This document shows, piece by piece, positions 26,294 through 38,400 of a DNA stretch of 64,000 nt. The DNA comes from Verrucomicrobiales bacterium (GTDB taxonomy: Bacteria; Verrucomicrobiota; Verrucomicrobiia; Limisphaerales; CANJXF01). Below the pieces are notes generated by a model. It did not search any database and was not told the DNA's origin. It saw only the letters and a program-made list of their open reading frames with translations. Every line of letters starts with the position of its first letter. Position 1 is the stretch's first letter. A program made the translations under genes and the position numbers. The stretch lies in assembly GCA_947478865.1 (NCBI GenBank), contig CANJXF010000008.1, forward strand, positions 36,685-100,684. The letters are read 5' to 3'.

Positions 26294-26920
26294 TTAGATC
26301 TTGGCCAAACGTTCTTCAACTTTTTCAAATGCGCCACGCGTGAAAATCAATTTATCACTGCGCAATACCTGATAGGTATTGAGTTCCTCGCCAGTGGTGA
26401 CTTCGACGTAGGAAACGTTGCGGGAAGAACGAAGCAAATTCTGGTCGATTGCTTCAGAAACGATCAACGCGGTTCCATCGATGTCCAATGCGTTGAGGGC
26501 ACTGAGAAAATCTTTGGTCTTCGGAGCAGCGAGCTTAAAGTCAGACACGATGGTCACATCGCCCATTTTAAGACGTTCACCCAGCGCTTTGCGCAAGGCC
26601 AGCTTCTTGGTCGAACCATTGACTTTCTTGCTGAAGTCGCGTGGCTTCGGACCGAACACCACACCACCCCCGCGCCACAGAGGGGAACGGAAAGAACCGG
26701 CGCGAGCGCGACCCGTTCCTTTTTGTTTCCAAGGCTTTTTATTTGTTCCTTGAACTTCGCCAGCCGTCTTGGTGCAGGCGGTGCCGCTGCGTTGCGCAGC
26801 ACGATAAGCGGTAACGGCATCATGAACGGCTTGCGTTCCTTTTCCGTCTTCAATCACCTCGAACTTCACTTCCAGTTCGCCGGCGCTTTTGCCTTTGATA
26901 TCTTTAACAGTAAGCTTCAT
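26294..26920 (-). CDS. rplD: 50S ribosomal protein L4
   Basis: A 208-residue protein of the large subunit. It has the long basic loop that lines the exit tunnel (KPWKQKGTGRARAGSFRSPLWRGGG) and a globular domain. In E. coli, L4 also represses its own operon by binding the S10 leader. No such leader is identifiable here because rpsJ directly follows fusA. Spacing to rplC is 22 nt. Confidence 0.97.
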   Translation of the reverse strand: MKLTVKDIKGKSAGELEVKFEVIEDGKGTQAVHDAVTAYRAAQRSGTACTKTAGEVQGTNKKPWKQKGTGRARAGSFRSPLWRGGGVVFGPKPRDFSKKVNGSTKKLALRKALGERLKMGDVTIVSDFKLAAPKTKDFLSALNALDIDGTALIVSEAIDQNLLRSSRNVSYVEVTTGEELNTYQVLRSDKLIFTRGAFEKVEERLAKI

Positions 26921-26942
26921 AAAATTGTTCCTGCGAACTTAG

Positions 26943-27671
26943 TTATTTCTTAGCGGCCGGTTTCGCAGCGGCAGCTTTCGCTCCACCTTTGACTTTGCCA
27001 GGAACCCTAGGTTCCTTGCGGAGTTTTGCTGCTTCCGAGCCCTTCGGCAGTTTCTTGGATTCGCGGATGACGACGTAGCTGTTGTTGCCGCCGGGAATCG
27101 CTCCCTTAATCAACAAGAGATTGTCGCTTTCGCGAACCTGCATCACTTCGAGATTTTGCGTCGTGACCTGCACCTGACCCATGTGACCGGGCATGCGCAT
27201 GCCGCGCATAACTGTGCCTGGAAACAAACGTTGTCCAATGGCACCGGGACGGCGCTTGAATCCTTTCGCACCGTGGGTCGAATCGCCACCACGAAAATTA
27301 TGGCGCTTCATAACACCTTCGAAGCCGCGACCCTTGGTGATGCCAATGGCATCCACAAAATCACCGGGAGCAAAAATATTTGCGCCAACGGTATCGCCGG
27401 GTTTCACGCTCAAGGTGAAATCACGAAATTCACGGATGCGTTTGACCGCAGTCGCATTGTGTTTCTTGATGTGGCCGAGCAACGGCTTGGTCAAGCGCTG
27501 TTCTTTTTGGTCATCAAAACCGAGTTGCACGGCATTGTAGCCATCGCTCTCCTGCGTTTTCACTTGGATAACGCGATTCGGTCCGACAGCAACAACGGTT
27601 ACGGAGGTAACAACACCTTTCGCGTCATAGACGCGAGTCTGGCCAAGTTTTTTTCCTAAAATTCCTAACAT
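26943..27671 (-). CDS. rplC: 50S ribosomal protein L3
   Basis: A 242-residue early assembly protein. The start is MLGILGKKLGQTRVYD, and the conserved RGGDSTHGAKGFKRRPGAIG and GMRMPGHMGQ blocks that approach the peptidyl-transferase centre are present. It has a C-terminal Lys/Ala-rich tail (about 30 residues) that extends beyond the E. coli length of 209, a common lineage-specific extension. It lies 5 nt after rpsJ. Confidence 0.97.
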   Translation of the reverse strand: MLGILGKKLGQTRVYDAKGVVTSVTVVAVGPNRVIQVKTQESDGYNAVQLGFDDQKEQRLTKPLLGHIKKHNATAVKRIREFRDFTLSVKPGDTVGANIFAPGDFVDAIGITKGRGFEGVMKRHNFRGGDSTHGAKGFKRRPGAIGQRLFPGTVMRGMRMPGHMGQVQVTTQNLEVMQVRESDNLLLIKGAIPGGNNSYVVIRESKKLPKGSEAAKLRKEPRVPGKVKGGAKAAAAKPAAKK

Positions 27672-27676
27672 AAAAA

Positions 27677-27985
27677 TCAGATTTTAATGGTGATGTCGAC
27701 GCCTGCCGGCAAGTTCAACTTCTTCAGTTCGTCCACGGTTTTTGCGGTCGGCTCGATGATGTCGAGCAGGCGCTTGTGCGTGCGTTGTTCGAAAGTTTCC
27801 TGCGATTTTTTGTCGGCATGCGGTGAACGTTGAACCGTCCAGCGCTCAACCCGCGTGGGAAGTGGAATCGGACCAGCGACACGTGCGCCGGTGCGTTTTA
27901 CTGTTTCGACGATGTCATGAGCCGATTGGTCAATGACGCGATGATCGTAAGCTTTCAGTCGTATGCGAATGCGTTGTCCAGCCAT
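27677..27985 (-). CDS. rpsJ: 30S ribosomal protein S10 / NusE
   Basis: A 102-residue protein that acts both in the 30S head and as NusE, which pairs with NusB and NusG in antitermination. Recognised by [29 protein letters not shown] and [21 protein letters not shown]. It directly follows fusA with a 32-nt gap. There is no room for the L4-binding leader known from E. coli. Confidence 0.97.
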   Translation of the reverse strand: MAGQRIRIRLKAYDHRVIDQSAHDIVETVKRTGARVAGPIPLPTRVERWTVQRSPHADKKSQETFEQRTHKRLLDIIEPTAKTVDELKKLNLPAGVDITIKI

Positions 27986-28017
27986 ATAAAAAGAACAAGG
28001 TTAATGATTTAAATTTA

Positions 28018-30201
28018 CTAACTACGTGCTGCCGGTCGTGATTTTGCCGAATCCAAAATTGTATTCAAGACACTGTTCGGGACTTGCTCGAACGTGAGCG
28101 GTTCCATCGAGTAGGATGCACGTCCTTTCGAGAGCGAGCGGATAGCCGTGGCGTAACCGAACATTTCAGCCAGTGGAACTTCGCAGTTCAATACGGTCTG
28201 ACCGTTCTTGGCGTCGATTCCGATAATTTTTCCGCGGCGACGATTAATATCGCCCAAAAGATCGCCCTGATATTCGTCAGGTGTTGTGACTTCCACTTTC
28301 ATGATCGGCTCCAAAAGAACCGGACCCGCTTCTTTGACTGCATCTTTGAAGGCGAAAATACCAGCCATCTTGAAGGCCAGTTCGTTTGAATCGACTTCGT
28401 GGAAAGATCCGTCAACAACCTGTGCTTTGACATCGATCATCTGGTAGCCAGCATAGACGCCACTGCGAATCGCTTCTTCGATTCCGTTGATGACAGCGGG
28501 AATGTATTCCTTGGGAATCGCACCGCCGACGATTTTGTTTTCGATTTCAAGGCCTTTGCCTTTTTCGTTCGGTTGGATTTTAACAACCGCGTGGCCGTAT
28601 TGTCCACGCCCACCGGATTGACGAATGAATTTGCCTTCGCCTTCCGCGGATTTCGTAATCGTTTCACGATAAGCGATCTGCGGCGCGCCAGAGTTGGCTT
28701 CCACTTTGAATTCGCGTTTGAGACGGTCGCAAATGATTTCCAAATGCAACTCGCCCATTCCAGCGATAATAAGCTGGCTCGTTTCCTCGTTCGTGAAGCA
28801 GCGGAACGTCGGATCTTCTTCCGCGAGACGTTGCAAACCTTCGGACATTTTATCACGGTCGCCTTTGGTCTTGGGCTCAATCGCCATGCTGATAACCGGC
28901 TCCGGGAAGGTTGGCGGCTCAAGCGTGACGTCAAAATCTTCGTCGCACAGCGTGTCGCCCGTCGTGATGTTGCGCAGGCCAACCAGCGCTGCGATGTCGC
29001 CGGAATAAACCGCGTCGATATCTTTGCGCTCGCTACCTTGAATAACCATCAAACGACTGACCCGCTCGCGCTTGCGTGTGCGGGGGTTGTAAATTGTGTC
29101 ACCCTTCTTCAAATGGCCGGAATAAACGCGGAAGAAAACCAGTTTACCAGCGTAAGGATCGGTCCAAAGCTTGAAGGCGAGCGAGCAGAATTTCGCCTTG
29201 TCATCGGATGCAACTTCGATTTTGTTGTCGGTTCCGGGCTCGAGACCTTCGGCCTGGGGAATATCAAGCGGGCCAGGCAAATAATCGACAACGGCATCGA
29301 TCAAGACTTGCACCCCTTTTTTCTTGAACGCAGAACCGCAAAGAACGGGAACCAATTCAATCCGGCAGGTAAGACGGCGAATTGCTGCCTTTAAAGTCAA
29401 TGGATCGATCGGCTTTTCTTCCAAAACGAGTTCAGCAAGAATATCATCCTTGTTGGAGACGGCCTCGATCAATTCCTGCAAAGCTGCTTTCGCTTTTTCT
29501 TTGTAGGCATCGGGAATTTCTTTGATCTCGTACTTCAGCCCTTCGGTGGTAAGATCGCCAGGCCCCCAAACAATCGCCTTTTGATTTACAATGTCGATGA
29601 CCCCTTCAAAATTTTCTTCAGCACCGATCGGGAGATGAATCGGAAACGCGTATGCCTTGAGCTTATTGCGCATGTCGGCGAGTGCGTTATCGAAGTTCGC
29701 TCCAGTACGATCCATCTTGTTGACGAATGCGATGCGGGGAACTTTGTATTTGGTCGCCTGGCGCCAAACCGTTTCAGATTGAGGCTGCACACCGGCAACC
29801 CCGCAAAACACGGCAACCGCACCGTCGAGAACGCGCATGGAACGCTCAACTTCAGCGGTGAAATCAACGTGACCCGGAGTGTCAATGATGTTGATGCGCT
29901 GAGGAACGGTCGCGAACAGCTTTTCCAGACCCTCTTCTTTTTTTTGAGTCCAAAAGCAAGTGACTGCAGCCGAAGTGATGGTGATGCCGCGCTCTTTTTC
30001 CTGCTCCATCCAATCGGTCACTGTATTTCCGTCATCCACGTCACCGATCTTGTGAATCAACCCGGTGTAAAACAGAATTCGCTCCGTCGTCGTCGTCTTG
30101 CCTGCGTCAATGTGCGCGGCAATACCGATGTTGCGCGTGCGCTCCAAAGTATATTGGCGGTTCGGCGAATTGACCGATTTATTTTCTTCTAAAGCTTGCA
30201 T
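28018..30201 (-). CDS. fusA: elongation factor G
   Basis: A 727-residue translocation GTPase. The G1 motif AHIDAGKTTTTERILF, switch I KERGITITSAAV, DTPGHVD, and NKMD are all intact, and domains II to V follow in standard order. It is the third gene of the str set (rpsL, rpsG, fusA). The tuf copy usual after fusA is absent, and tuf lies at the head of the superoperon. A hairpin with a short T run between rpsG and fusA may adjust its level. Confidence 0.97.
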   Translation of the reverse strand: MQALEENKSVNSPNRQYTLERTRNIGIAAHIDAGKTTTTERILFYTGLIHKIGDVDDGNTVTDWMEQEKERGITITSAAVTCFWTQKKEEGLEKLFATVPQRINIIDTPGHVDFTAEVERSMRVLDGAVAVFCGVAGVQPQSETVWRQATKYKVPRIAFVNKMDRTGANFDNALADMRNKLKAYAFPIHLPIGAEENFEGVIDIVNQKAIVWGPGDLTTEGLKYEIKEIPDAYKEKAKAALQELIEAVSNKDDILAELVLEEKPIDPLTLKAAIRRLTCRIELVPVLCGSAFKKKGVQVLIDAVVDYLPGPLDIPQAEGLEPGTDNKIEVASDDKAKFCSLAFKLWTDPYAGKLVFFRVYSGHLKKGDTIYNPRTRKRERVSRLMVIQGSERKDIDAVYSGDIAALVGLRNITTGDTLCDEDFDVTLEPPTFPEPVISMAIEPKTKGDRDKMSEGLQRLAEEDPTFRCFTNEETSQLIIAGMGELHLEIICDRLKREFKVEANSGAPQIAYRETITKSAEGEGKFIRQSGGRGQYGHAVVKIQPNEKGKGLEIENKIVGGAIPKEYIPAVINGIEEAIRSGVYAGYQMIDVKAQVVDGSFHEVDSNELAFKMAGIFAFKDAVKEAGPVLLEPIMKVEVTTPDEYQGDLLGDINRRRGKIIGIDAKNGQTVLNCEVPLAEMFGYATAIRSLSKGRASYSMEPLTFEQVPNSVLNTILDSAKSRPAARS

Positions 30202-30218
30202 CTTCTTAAAGACTAAAA

Positions 30219-30242
30219 CGCCCCGACGATAATTTCGGGGCG
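30219..30242 (-). terminator. rpsG-fusA intercistronic hairpin (attenuator)
   Basis: Arms CGCCCCGA (30219-30226) and TCGGGGCG (30235-30242) form an 8-bp GC-rich stem with an 8-nt loop. On the minus strand it is followed by TTTTAG. It lies between the rpsG stop and the fusA start. A short T run suggests partial termination or an RNA-processing site, not a full stop. Confidence 0.5.
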
Positions 30243-30261
30243 CAATTTAAATTTTGAACAA

Positions 30262-30735
30262 TTACCAGCGGAAATGCGCGAAAGCTTTATTGGCTTGAGC
30301 CATCTTATGCACGTCATCGCGCTTGCGAATGGCATTCCCCTGCCCTTGATAGGCTTCCATGATTTCCGCCGCCAGGGCTTCTTTCATTGTAATGCCCTTG
30401 CGGGCATCTGCAAAATCAACAAGCCAGCGCATGGCCAGAGCGAGCTGGCGATCGCCAGGAACTTCCATCGGCACTTGATAAGTCGCGCCACCGACGCGGC
30501 GGGCTTTGACCTCCAAACGCGGCTTGGCGTTGTCCACGGCGCGCTGTAAAATTTCCAGTGGGCTTGATTGCGGATTCTTTTCCGCCAATTTATCAAACGC
30601 ACCATAAACAATCCGCTGCGCAAGGCTCTTCTTGCCCGATTGCATCACCGTGTTCACGAGGCGTGACACAAGGGTGCTTTTATATTTGCCATCTTCGATC
30701 AACGGCCTTCTGTCTGCTTGACGACGTCTCGACAT
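30262..30735 (-). CDS. rpsG: 30S ribosomal protein S7
   Basis: A 157-residue primary assembly protein of the 30S head. Conserved MSRRRQADRR, YKSTLVSRLVNTVMQSGKKSLAQ, and a C-terminal KRDDVHKMAQANKAFAHFRW are seen. In E. coli S7 represses the str operon by binding the rpsL-rpsG spacer. Here that spacer is only 5 nt, so this regulation is unlikely in the same form. Confidence 0.97.
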   Translation of the reverse strand: MSRRRQADRRPLIEDGKYKSTLVSRLVNTVMQSGKKSLAQRIVYGAFDKLAEKNPQSSPLEILQRAVDNAKPRLEVKARRVGGATYQVPMEVPGDRQLALAMRWLVDFADARKGITMKEALAAEIMEAYQGQGNAIRKRDDVHKMAQANKAFAHFRW

Positions 30736-30740
30736 AAAAA

Positions 30741-31139
30741 TTATTTCTTAGCTTCTCCTGCTTTCGGCGCCTTTGGACGCTTAACCCCGTACTTGGAACG
30801 GCTGACCCGGCGCTTCTCAACACCGGCTGCGTCCAAAGTCCCGCGCACGATGTGATAACGCACACCGGGCAAATCTTTCACACGACCGCCACGAATCAGC
30901 ACAATTGAGTGCTCCTGCAAATTATGACCTTCGTCCGGAATGTAAGCGATCACTTCGTAGCCATTCGTTAAACGAATTTTGGCCACTTTGCGCATCGCGG
31001 AATTCGGTTTCTTAGGCGTGCGCGTCATGACTTGAAGGCAAACGCCGCGACGAAACGGTGAATTTTGTAAAGCAGGCGATTTCGACTTGCTTCGTATTTT
31101 ATTACGTCCTTTTCGGACCAGTTGATTAATTGTTGGCAT
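30741..31139 (-). CDS. rpsL: 30S ribosomal protein S12
   Basis: A 132-residue decoding-centre protein. [11 protein letters not shown] at the start, [16 protein letters not shown] and [20 protein letters not shown] are present. The lysines corresponding to E. coli K43 and K88 are intact, the streptomycin-sensitive form. It has its own likely promoter at 31193-31220, although it also follows rpoC closely. Confidence 0.97.
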   Translation of the reverse strand: MPTINQLVRKGRNKIRSKSKSPALQNSPFRRGVCLQVMTRTPKKPNSAMRKVAKIRLTNGYEVIAYIPDEGHNLQEHSIVLIRGGRVKDLPGVRYHIVRGTLDAAGVEKRRVSRSKYGVKRPKAPKAGEAKK

Positions 31140-31192
31140 TGCAGCTTAAAGTTTTCGCTCGCGCGCTCCATCTCAGGGGAAACGGAGCGCGG

Positions 31193-31220
31193 AATATAAC
31201 AAAGGGTTTTTCTGTTGCAA
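31193..31220 (-). promoter_or_regulatory. putative promoter for rpsL-rpsG-fusA
   Basis: Read on the minus strand, TTGCAA (31215-31220) and TATATT (31193-31198) are 16 bp apart. Transcription would start about 31186, giving a roughly 47-nt leader before rpsL. An 8-bp inverted repeat (31162-31169 and 31184-31191) overlaps the predicted start, so it may be an operator or the end of an upstream rpoC message. The call is by eye only. Confidence 0.45.
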
Positions 31221-31251
31221 CTAGTATTTCAGTTTTTGACGATTCTTTTGA

Positions 31252-34200
31252 CTAACCAGCCAATGGCTGCTCTAAAAGAGCATTGGGCTCCTCGACTTCA
31301 ATCGGCTCCACCAGTGGTTTCAACTCCATTTTGCGGTGATAACTGTAACCGGAGCCCGCAGGAATGATATGACCCATGATCACATTTTCCTTGAAGCCAC
31401 GGAGGTAATCGACGCGCGATATGGTCGCTGCTTCCGTCAACACCCGGGTCGTATCCTGGAATGACGCCGCGCTCAAGAAACTTTCCGTTTCCAAAGATGC
31501 CTTCGTGATTCCAAGCAGAACCGGTTGCGCTTCCGCAGGTTTTCCACCCATTTTTTCGACGCGCTGATTTTCGTTGTCGAATTCGATCTTATCAATCTGT
31601 TCGCCCCACAGGAATTGCGTGTCGCCGGGTTCGGTGATGCGAATTTTGCGCAACATCTGGCGGACGATGATTTCAATGTGCTTATCGTTAATCGTCACGC
31701 CTTGCAGACGGTAAACTTCCTGAACCTCGTTCACCAAATGTTCCTGCAATTCTTGAGGCCCGCAAATATCCAGAATTTCATGCGGATCAACCGGCCCTTC
31801 GGTCAATTGCTGGCCCTTCTTCACGAAGTCGCCCTTGAACACAATGACATGTCGACCGATTGGGATCAAATGCTCTTCTTCGAGCGCGGTCTGTTGATCT
31901 TTGATTACGATGCAGCGTTTGCCGCGAACACTCGCTCCGAAATCAACAACGCCGTCGATCTTGGAAATTTCCGAAGCTTCTTTCGGGCGACGCGCCTCGA
32001 ACAATTCAGCGACACGCGGCAAACCGCCCGTGATGTCCTTGGTCTTCGAAGTTTTGCGGGGCGTTTTCGCCATCAAAGTTCCGGCAACGATTCGGTCGCC
32101 TTCTTTGAGAACGACGTGAGCGCCTGAAGGAATTGGATAATTCGCGAGCGGTTCGTTTTTCTCGCTCAAGATCACGATCTGCGGATGCAAATCTTCCTTG
32201 TGCTCGATGATGACCATGGCTTCCTGGCCGGTTGTCTCGTCCATTTCCTGTTTCATCGTTACACCTTCGATGATGTCGTGGAATTTAATCTTACCGGCTT
32301 TTTCCGACAGAATCGGAACGTTGTAAGGATCCCATTGCACGAAAGCTTCTCCTTTTTTGACCTTGCCGCCGTTCGGAACGGAAATAACGGAACCGATCAC
32401 CAGGTTGTGCTGTTCGAGTTCGCGCCCGTCGTCAGACAGGATGGAGACGGAACCGTTCTTGTTCAGAACGATGTTGTTACCATCTTCGAGCTGGACCAAA
32501 CGCAATTCGTTATAGCGCATGGTTCCTTCGAGCTTGGCTTTGATCTGAGGCTGTTTGAACACAGCGGCAGCCGTTCCACCGATGTGGAACGTGCGCATCG
32601 TCAACTGTGTTCCAGGTTCGCCGATCGATTGCGCCGCAATGATGCCGACGGCTTCGCCCAGCTTCACCAGTCCACCGTTCGCGAGGTTGCGTCCATAGCA
32701 CTTCATGCAAATGCCGTGTTTGCTTTCGCACGTGAGCACAGAACGAATCTTAACTTTTTCAACGCCAGTGTTGTCGACGAGCTTCGCGCGGATTTCGTCA
32801 ATCTCGGTGTTGGTCTTGATCAGGACATTTTTCAGATCACTTGGATCAGCAATGTCATCGCAAGAGAAACGTCCGACGAGGCGTTCGCTCAATTTCACAA
32901 CTTCATCTTCGCCTTCGTAAATCGCCTGCACCCAAATGCCGTTGGTGGTGCCGCAATCGAGTTGGCGGATGATGACGTCTTGAGAAACATCGACGAGCTT
33001 GCGGGTCATGTAGCCGGAGTCAGCCGTTTTCAGAGCGGTGTCCGCGAGACCTTTACGCGCGCCGTGCGTTGAAATGAAGTATTCCAAAACGGTCAGACCT
33101 TCGCGGAAGTTCGAGAGAATTGGCTTCTCGATAATGTCGCCGCTCGGCTTGGCCATCAGGCCGCGAACACCGGCGAGCTGACGCACTTGCTGGCGATTGC
33201 CACGAGCGCCAGAGTCAACCATCAGGGAAACTGGATTGAACTCCGCTTTGCCCTGGTTGTGATCGAGGGTCTTCAACATGACGTTCGCGATCTGGTCAGT
33301 GCAATGCGTCCAGATGTCGATGATCTTGTTGTAACGTTCGCCCGGAGTGATAACACCCTTGCGATAGCTTTTCTCCACGTCGGCGATGAGCTTCTGGGCG
33401 TTCTCGATTTCCTTGCCTTTTTCCTTCGGAATAATCATGTCGTCGATACCGACAGACACACCGGCACGAGTTGCCTCGCGGAAACCAGCATCTTTCAGTT
33501 TATCGAGCGTGACGACCGTTTTGTCCTGCCCACAAATTTTGTAGCATTTCCAAATCAAATCACCCAAAGCGGTCTTCGTGACAACTTTGTTCGGGAATCC
33601 CATTTCTTCGGGCCAGATTTCGCTGAAGAAGACACGTCCAACGGTGGTTTCAATCACCTTCTTCTCAGAATCGCCGTATTCAGTTTTCTTGCCATGGTCA
33701 GGATTCGCGATGCGAATGCGCTCGTGAATTCCAATCGCGCCATCGGCGTAAGCAAAATTGACTTCTGCTTTGTTGCCGAAAAGTTTCAAACGGCCGTTTT
33801 TGGAAGCGGGCTTGCGCGGCTCCGCCGTGAGATAATAGCAACCGAGCGTGATGTCCTGGGTCGGAGTCATGATCGGTTTCCCGCTGGACGGCGAGAAAAT
33901 ATTGTTCGGGGCGAGCATGAGCAGGCGTGCTTCAAGTTGCGCCTCGACTGAGAGCGGAACGTGAACGGCCATTTGGTCACCGTCGAAGTCTGCGTTGTAT
34001 GCTGTGCAAACGAGCGGATGGATCCGGATCGCTTCGCCTTCAATGAGAATCGGCTCGAATGCCTGAATCGACAAACGATGCAAAGTCGGAGCGCGGTTCA
34101 GCAACACCGGATGACCTTTGGTGACTTCTTCGAGGATGTCCCAGACTTCCGGCGATTGACGTTCGATCATTTTCTTGGCCGAACGAACCGTGTGAACGTA

Positions 34201-35391
34201 ACCGAGTTCCTTAAGGCGGCGGATGATGAAAGGCTCAAATAACACGAGCGCCATTTTCTTGGGCAGACCGCATTGGTGGAGCTTCAATTCCGGCCCGATC
34301 ACGATGACAGACCGGCCAGAGTAATCCACGCGTTTGCCGAGCAAGTTCTGACGGAAACGTCCGCTCTTGCCTTTGAGCATGTCGGAGAGAGATTTCAAGG
34401 CACGATTGCCAGCGCCGGTGACGGCGCGGCCGTGACGACCGTTGTCGAACAAAGCGTCAACGGCTTCTTGCAGCATCCGTTTTTCGTTGCGAATGATCAC
34501 TTCAGGCGTTTTGAGCTGAAGCAAGTTTTTCAAACGATTGTTGCGGTTGATGACACGGCGATAGAGATCGTTCAAATCGGACGTCGCAAAACGTCCGCCT
34601 TCGAGAGGAACTAACGGACGTAAATCCGGCGGAATCACGGGCAACACCGTCAAAACCATCCATTCGGGACGCGTTTTTGAAGTGTGAAAAGCCGAGAGCA
34701 ATTTGATCCGTTTCGCAATTTTCTTGCGGATCTGTTTGCTCTTGGTTTCGGTCATCCCGATGTTCAAAGCATCCACTGCCTTGGGCAAATTAACGTTGGC
34801 GAGGGCTTCGCGAACGGCTTCTGCCCCCATCTTGGCGACGAAGGCTTCTGCCCCGTAGGTTTCCTGGGCTTCACGATATTCGTGTTCGCTCAAGAGCTGA
34901 TGAATTTTCAGCGGCGTGGATCCAGGGTCGATGACCATGTAATCCTCGTAATAAATGACGCGTTCCAGATTGCGCGCGGTCACATCGAGCACCAAGCCCA
35001 GACGTGATGGCATGCACTTGAAAAACCAGATGTGCGAGACCGGGACGGACAATTCAATGTGGCCCATCCGTTCGCGGCGAACACGGGCAAGCGTGACTTC
35101 CACGCCGCAACGATCGCAGACGACGCCACGATGTTTGATGCGCTTATATTTTCCGCAGGAGCATTCCCAATCCTTTACGGGACCGAAAATGCGTTCGCAG
35201 AACAAGCCCCCTTTTTCCGGCTTGAATGTGCGGTAATTGATTGTCTCGGGATTCTTAACTTCACCCTTCGACCACGCGCGAATATTTTCCGGCGAGGCGA
35301 CCTGAATTGCGACGTAATCGACCTGGTTGACCTTTTCCAAACCGAGCAATTCGCGGGCAGATTCTTTCGTGTTCATCATAGGATTTTTCAA
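31252..35391 (-). CDS. rpoC: RNA polymerase beta' subunit
   Basis: A 1379-residue subunit. It has the N-terminal zinc finger [20 protein letters not shown], the catalytic metal site [17 protein letters not shown], the bridge and trigger helix regions, and the second zinc site [17 protein letters not shown]. The length is similar to E. coli (1407). It starts 28 nt after rpoB. The second in-frame Met ([13 protein letters not shown]) is an equally plausible start. Confidence 0.98.
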   Translation of the reverse strand: MKNPMMNTKESARELLGLEKVNQVDYVAIQVASPENIRAWSKGEVKNPETINYRTFKPEKGGLFCERIFGPVKDWECSCGKYKRIKHRGVVCDRCGVEVTLARVRRERMGHIELSVPVSHIWFFKCMPSRLGLVLDVTARNLERVIYYEDYMVIDPGSTPLKIHQLLSEHEYREAQETYGAEAFVAKMGAEAVREALANVNLPKAVDALNIGMTETKSKQIRKKIAKRIKLLSAFHTSKTRPEWMVLTVLPVIPPDLRPLVPLEGGRFATSDLNDLYRRVINRNNRLKNLLQLKTPEVIIRNEKRMLQEAVDALFDNGRHGRAVTGAGNRALKSLSDMLKGKSGRFRQNLLGKRVDYSGRSVIVIGPELKLHQCGLPKKMALVLFEPFIIRRLKELGYVHTVRSAKKMIERQSPEVWDILEEVTKGHPVLLNRAPTLHRLSIQAFEPILIEGEAIRIHPLVCTAYNADFDGDQMAVHVPLSVEAQLEARLLMLAPNNIFSPSSGKPIMTPTQDITLGCYYLTAEPRKPASKNGRLKLFGNKAEVNFAYADGAIGIHERIRIANPDHGKKTEYGDSEKKVIETTVGRVFFSEIWPEEMGFPNKVVTKTALGDLIWKCYKICGQDKTVVTLDKLKDAGFREATRAGVSVGIDDMIIPKEKGKEIENAQKLIADVEKSYRKGVITPGERYNKIIDIWTHCTDQIANVMLKTLDHNQGKAEFNPVSLMVDSGARGNRQQVRQLAGVRGLMAKPSGDIIEKPILSNFREGLTVLEYFISTHGARKGLADTALKTADSGYMTRKLVDVSQDVIIRQLDCGTTNGIWVQAIYEGEDEVVKLSERLVGRFSCDDIADPSDLKNVLIKTNTEIDEIRAKLVDNTGVEKVKIRSVLTCESKHGICMKCYGRNLANGGLVKLGEAVGIIAAQSIGEPGTQLTMRTFHIGGTAAAVFKQPQIKAKLEGTMRYNELRLVQLEDGNNIVLNKNGSVSILSDDGRELEQHNLVIGSVISVPNGGKVKKGEAFVQWDPYNVPILSEKAGKIKFHDIIEGVTMKQEMDETTGQEAMVIIEHKEDLHPQIVILSEKNEPLANYPIPSGAHVVLKEGDRIVAGTLMAKTPRKTSKTKDITGGLPRVAELFEARRPKEASEISKIDGVVDFGASVRGKRCIVIKDQQTALEEEHLIPIGRHVIVFKGDFVKKGQQLTEGPVDPHEILDICGPQELQEHLVNEVQEVYRLQGVTINDKHIEIIVRQMLRKIRITEPGDTQFLWGEQIDKIEFDNENQRVEKMGGKPAEAQPVLLGITKASLETESFLSAASFQDTTRVLTEAATISRVDYLRGFKENVIMGHIIPAGSGYSYHRKMELKPLVEPIEVEEPNALLEQPLAG

Positions 35392-35419
35392 GGCGGGTTA
35401 CCCCGCCAATTTCACTGAA

Positions 35420-38400
35420 TTATTTCAAGTTGGCCAAAGCGGCAGGCTGATCAGCAATCGCTTGATCGACCGGGTTCGAGTAACCAACTTTCACGTCCAT
35501 ACCGAGCGATTGCATTTCTTTCACCAAAACGTTGAAAGATTCTGGAATGCCGGCCTCAAGGCTGTTGTCGCCTTTGACAATACTTTCGTAAATACGTGTG
35601 CGTCCTTGGACGTCATCGGATTTCACCGTGAGCAATTCCTGCAATGTGTAGGCCGCGCCATAGGCTTCCATGGCCCATACCTCCATTTCGCCGAAGCGTT
35701 GTCCGCCGTATTGCGCTTTGCCGCCGAGCGGCTGCTGCGTGACAAGAGAGTAAGGTCCAACGGCGCGCGCATGAATTTTGTCCGCAACCAAATGGCCGAG
35801 TTTCATCATGTAGATGTAGCCAACAACCACTTCCTGATCGAAGGTTTCACCCGTGCGTCCGTCGTGCAATAGAACTTTGGCGTGTTCCGGAAGTTTTGCT
35901 TCCTTGAGATAGCCGCGAATTTCCTTCTCTTTGATGCCGTCGAAAACCGGCGTCGCGAATTTCAAACCGAGCAGCTTCGCCGCCCAGCCCAAATGCGTTT
36001 CCAAAACCTGCCCGACATTCATACGCGACGGCACGCCCAGCGGATTCAAAACGATGTCCACTGGAGTTCCGTTGTCGAGATACGGGAGATCTTCTTCCGC
36101 AACAATTTTCGCTACGACACCTTTGTTTCCGTGGCGTCCTGCCATCTTGTCGCCCACTGACAATTTGCGCTTCGAAGCAACGTAAACTTTGACCGATTTC
36201 ACCACGCCGGAATCGACTTCTTCGCCGGCTTCGGCGCGTTCCATCTCTTCGTCGTGCTGCATCTGCAGATCGTCGAACTTCTTCTTAAATTGTCCGATGA
36301 TTTCGTTGATCTTGTTACGGATCGGCGACGGATCAATTTCGATCCGGTCATAAACTCCAGCCAGTTTGCGCAAAAGCGTTTTCGTGATCTTGCGGTTCGC
36401 CGGAATAATGATTTCGCCGGTTTCAGAATTAACGACGTCGAGCGGAATTTTTTCGCCGAGCAAAATGTTGCTCAATGCTTCCGTCAGCTGTTCGCGAAGC
36501 TCGTCCGTTTTCTTGCGATGATCTTCCGTGACTTCCTTCGCGTGCTTCTTCGTTTCCGGAGTAAGCGCCGATTTGGCTTCGCGTTCGAAATCGCGTTCCT
36601 TCTTCGAAGAAACTTTGACGTCCATCACGATGCCGTAGGTTCCAGATGGAACCTTCAGCGAAGTGTCTTTCACGTCAGCTGCTTTCTCGCCGAAGATGGC
36701 GCGGAGCAAACGTTCTTCCGGAGCGAGTTCGGTCTCGGATTTCGGAGTGATTTTGCCGACGAGAATATCGCCAGGCTTCACTTCCGCACCGATGCGGATC
36801 ACCCCGTCGAGTCCGAGATTCTTCAGCGCTTCATCGCCGAGGTTCGGGATGTCGCGCGTGATTTCTTCCGGCCCGAGTTTCGTGTCGCGAGCGCTTACTT
36901 CAAATTCATCGATATGAATCGAGGTGAACACGTCGTCCTTGACGATGCGTTCACTGATCAAGATCGCGTCTTCGAAGTTGTAGCCATTCCACGGCATGAA
37001 CGCGCAGAGCACGTTACGACCAAGGGCGAGTTCGCCGCCCTGTGTGCAAGGACCATCAGCAATTACTTGTCCCTTTTTCACATGATCACCCTTGGAAACG
37101 AGAATCTTTTGATTGATGCAAGTTGCCGCGTTTGAACGCATGAATTTGCGCACGTGATAAACCGAAATGCCGTTCGCAGGGTCGTGTTTGATCTTCTTCT
37201 TCGATTCCGGCAGCTTGCCGTCTTCGGTGATGATGACCTGATTTCCCGTCACCGACGCAACGCGACCGGCTTCCTCCGAAACCAACACGGCGCGTGAATC
37301 GCGAGCAACGCGCTCCTCCAAACCAGTCGCGACCAACGGGGCTTCCGTGATCAACAGTGGAACGGCTTGGCGCTGCATGTTTGAACCCATCAACGCGCGG
37401 TTCGCATCGTCGTGTTCAAGGAACGGAATCAAACTCGCGGCAACAGAAACCAACTGCTTCGGCGAAACGTCCATGTAATCCACCTTCGCGGGTTCCACGT
37501 CAACGAAGTCACCTTTGCAACGGCAGGTCACGCGTTCGGTCGTGAAATGTCCCTTGTCGTCGATCGGCGAATTCGCCTGGGCAACGGTAAACGCTTCCTC
37601 GCGATCCGCCGTGAGGTAATCAAGGTGAGCAGTGACGCGACCTTTCTCGACTTTGCGATACGGCGTTTCCAGGAATCCGAAATCGTTCACTTGCGCAAAG
37701 GTTGCCAACGATGCGATCAAACCGATGTTTGGACCTTCAGGCGTTTCCACTGGGCAAATACGGCCGTAGTGAGACGGATGAACGTCACGAACTTCGAAAC
37801 CAGCACGATCACGTGACAACCCGCCAGGCCCGAGCGCCGACAAGCGGCGTTTGTGGGTTAATTCGGCGAGAGGGTTAATTTGATCCATGAACTGCGACAG
37901 CTGGCTGCGGCCGAAGAAATCGCGGATGACCGCCGACAGTGCTTTCGGATTAATGAGCTTTTGTGGAGCCATCGTTTCCAAGCTTTGATCGAACAATGTC
38001 ATGCGCTCTTTGACCAACCGTTCGGTGCGAGCCAGACCAACCCGGCATTGGTTTGCGAGCAATTCGCCAACGGTACGAATGCGGCGACTTCCCAAGTGAT
38101 CGATGTCGTCCAAAGAGCCTTCGCCCTTTTTCAAGCGGAGCAAATACTTCGTCGCTGCAACCAAATCTTCTTTGGTCAAGATGCGAGAATCGCCACCTTT
38201 GATATTGAGCTTCTGGTTGATTTTATAACGTCCAACGCGGCCGAGATCGTAACGTTTTGGATCAAAGAACAAACGCTTGATCAACGCGCGGGCGTTCGCC
38301 GCCGTTGGCGGATCCCCAGGACGAAGGCGGCGATAAATATCCTTCAGCGCTTCTTCCTCGTTCTTGGTTGGATCTTTCTTCATGCATTTGATCACGATTC

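Noticed and set aside
28399..29394. 331-codon plus-strand frame opposite fusA
   Set aside because: EF-G is full-length and conserved on the minus strand. Long antisense frames are expected in GC-biased conserved genes.
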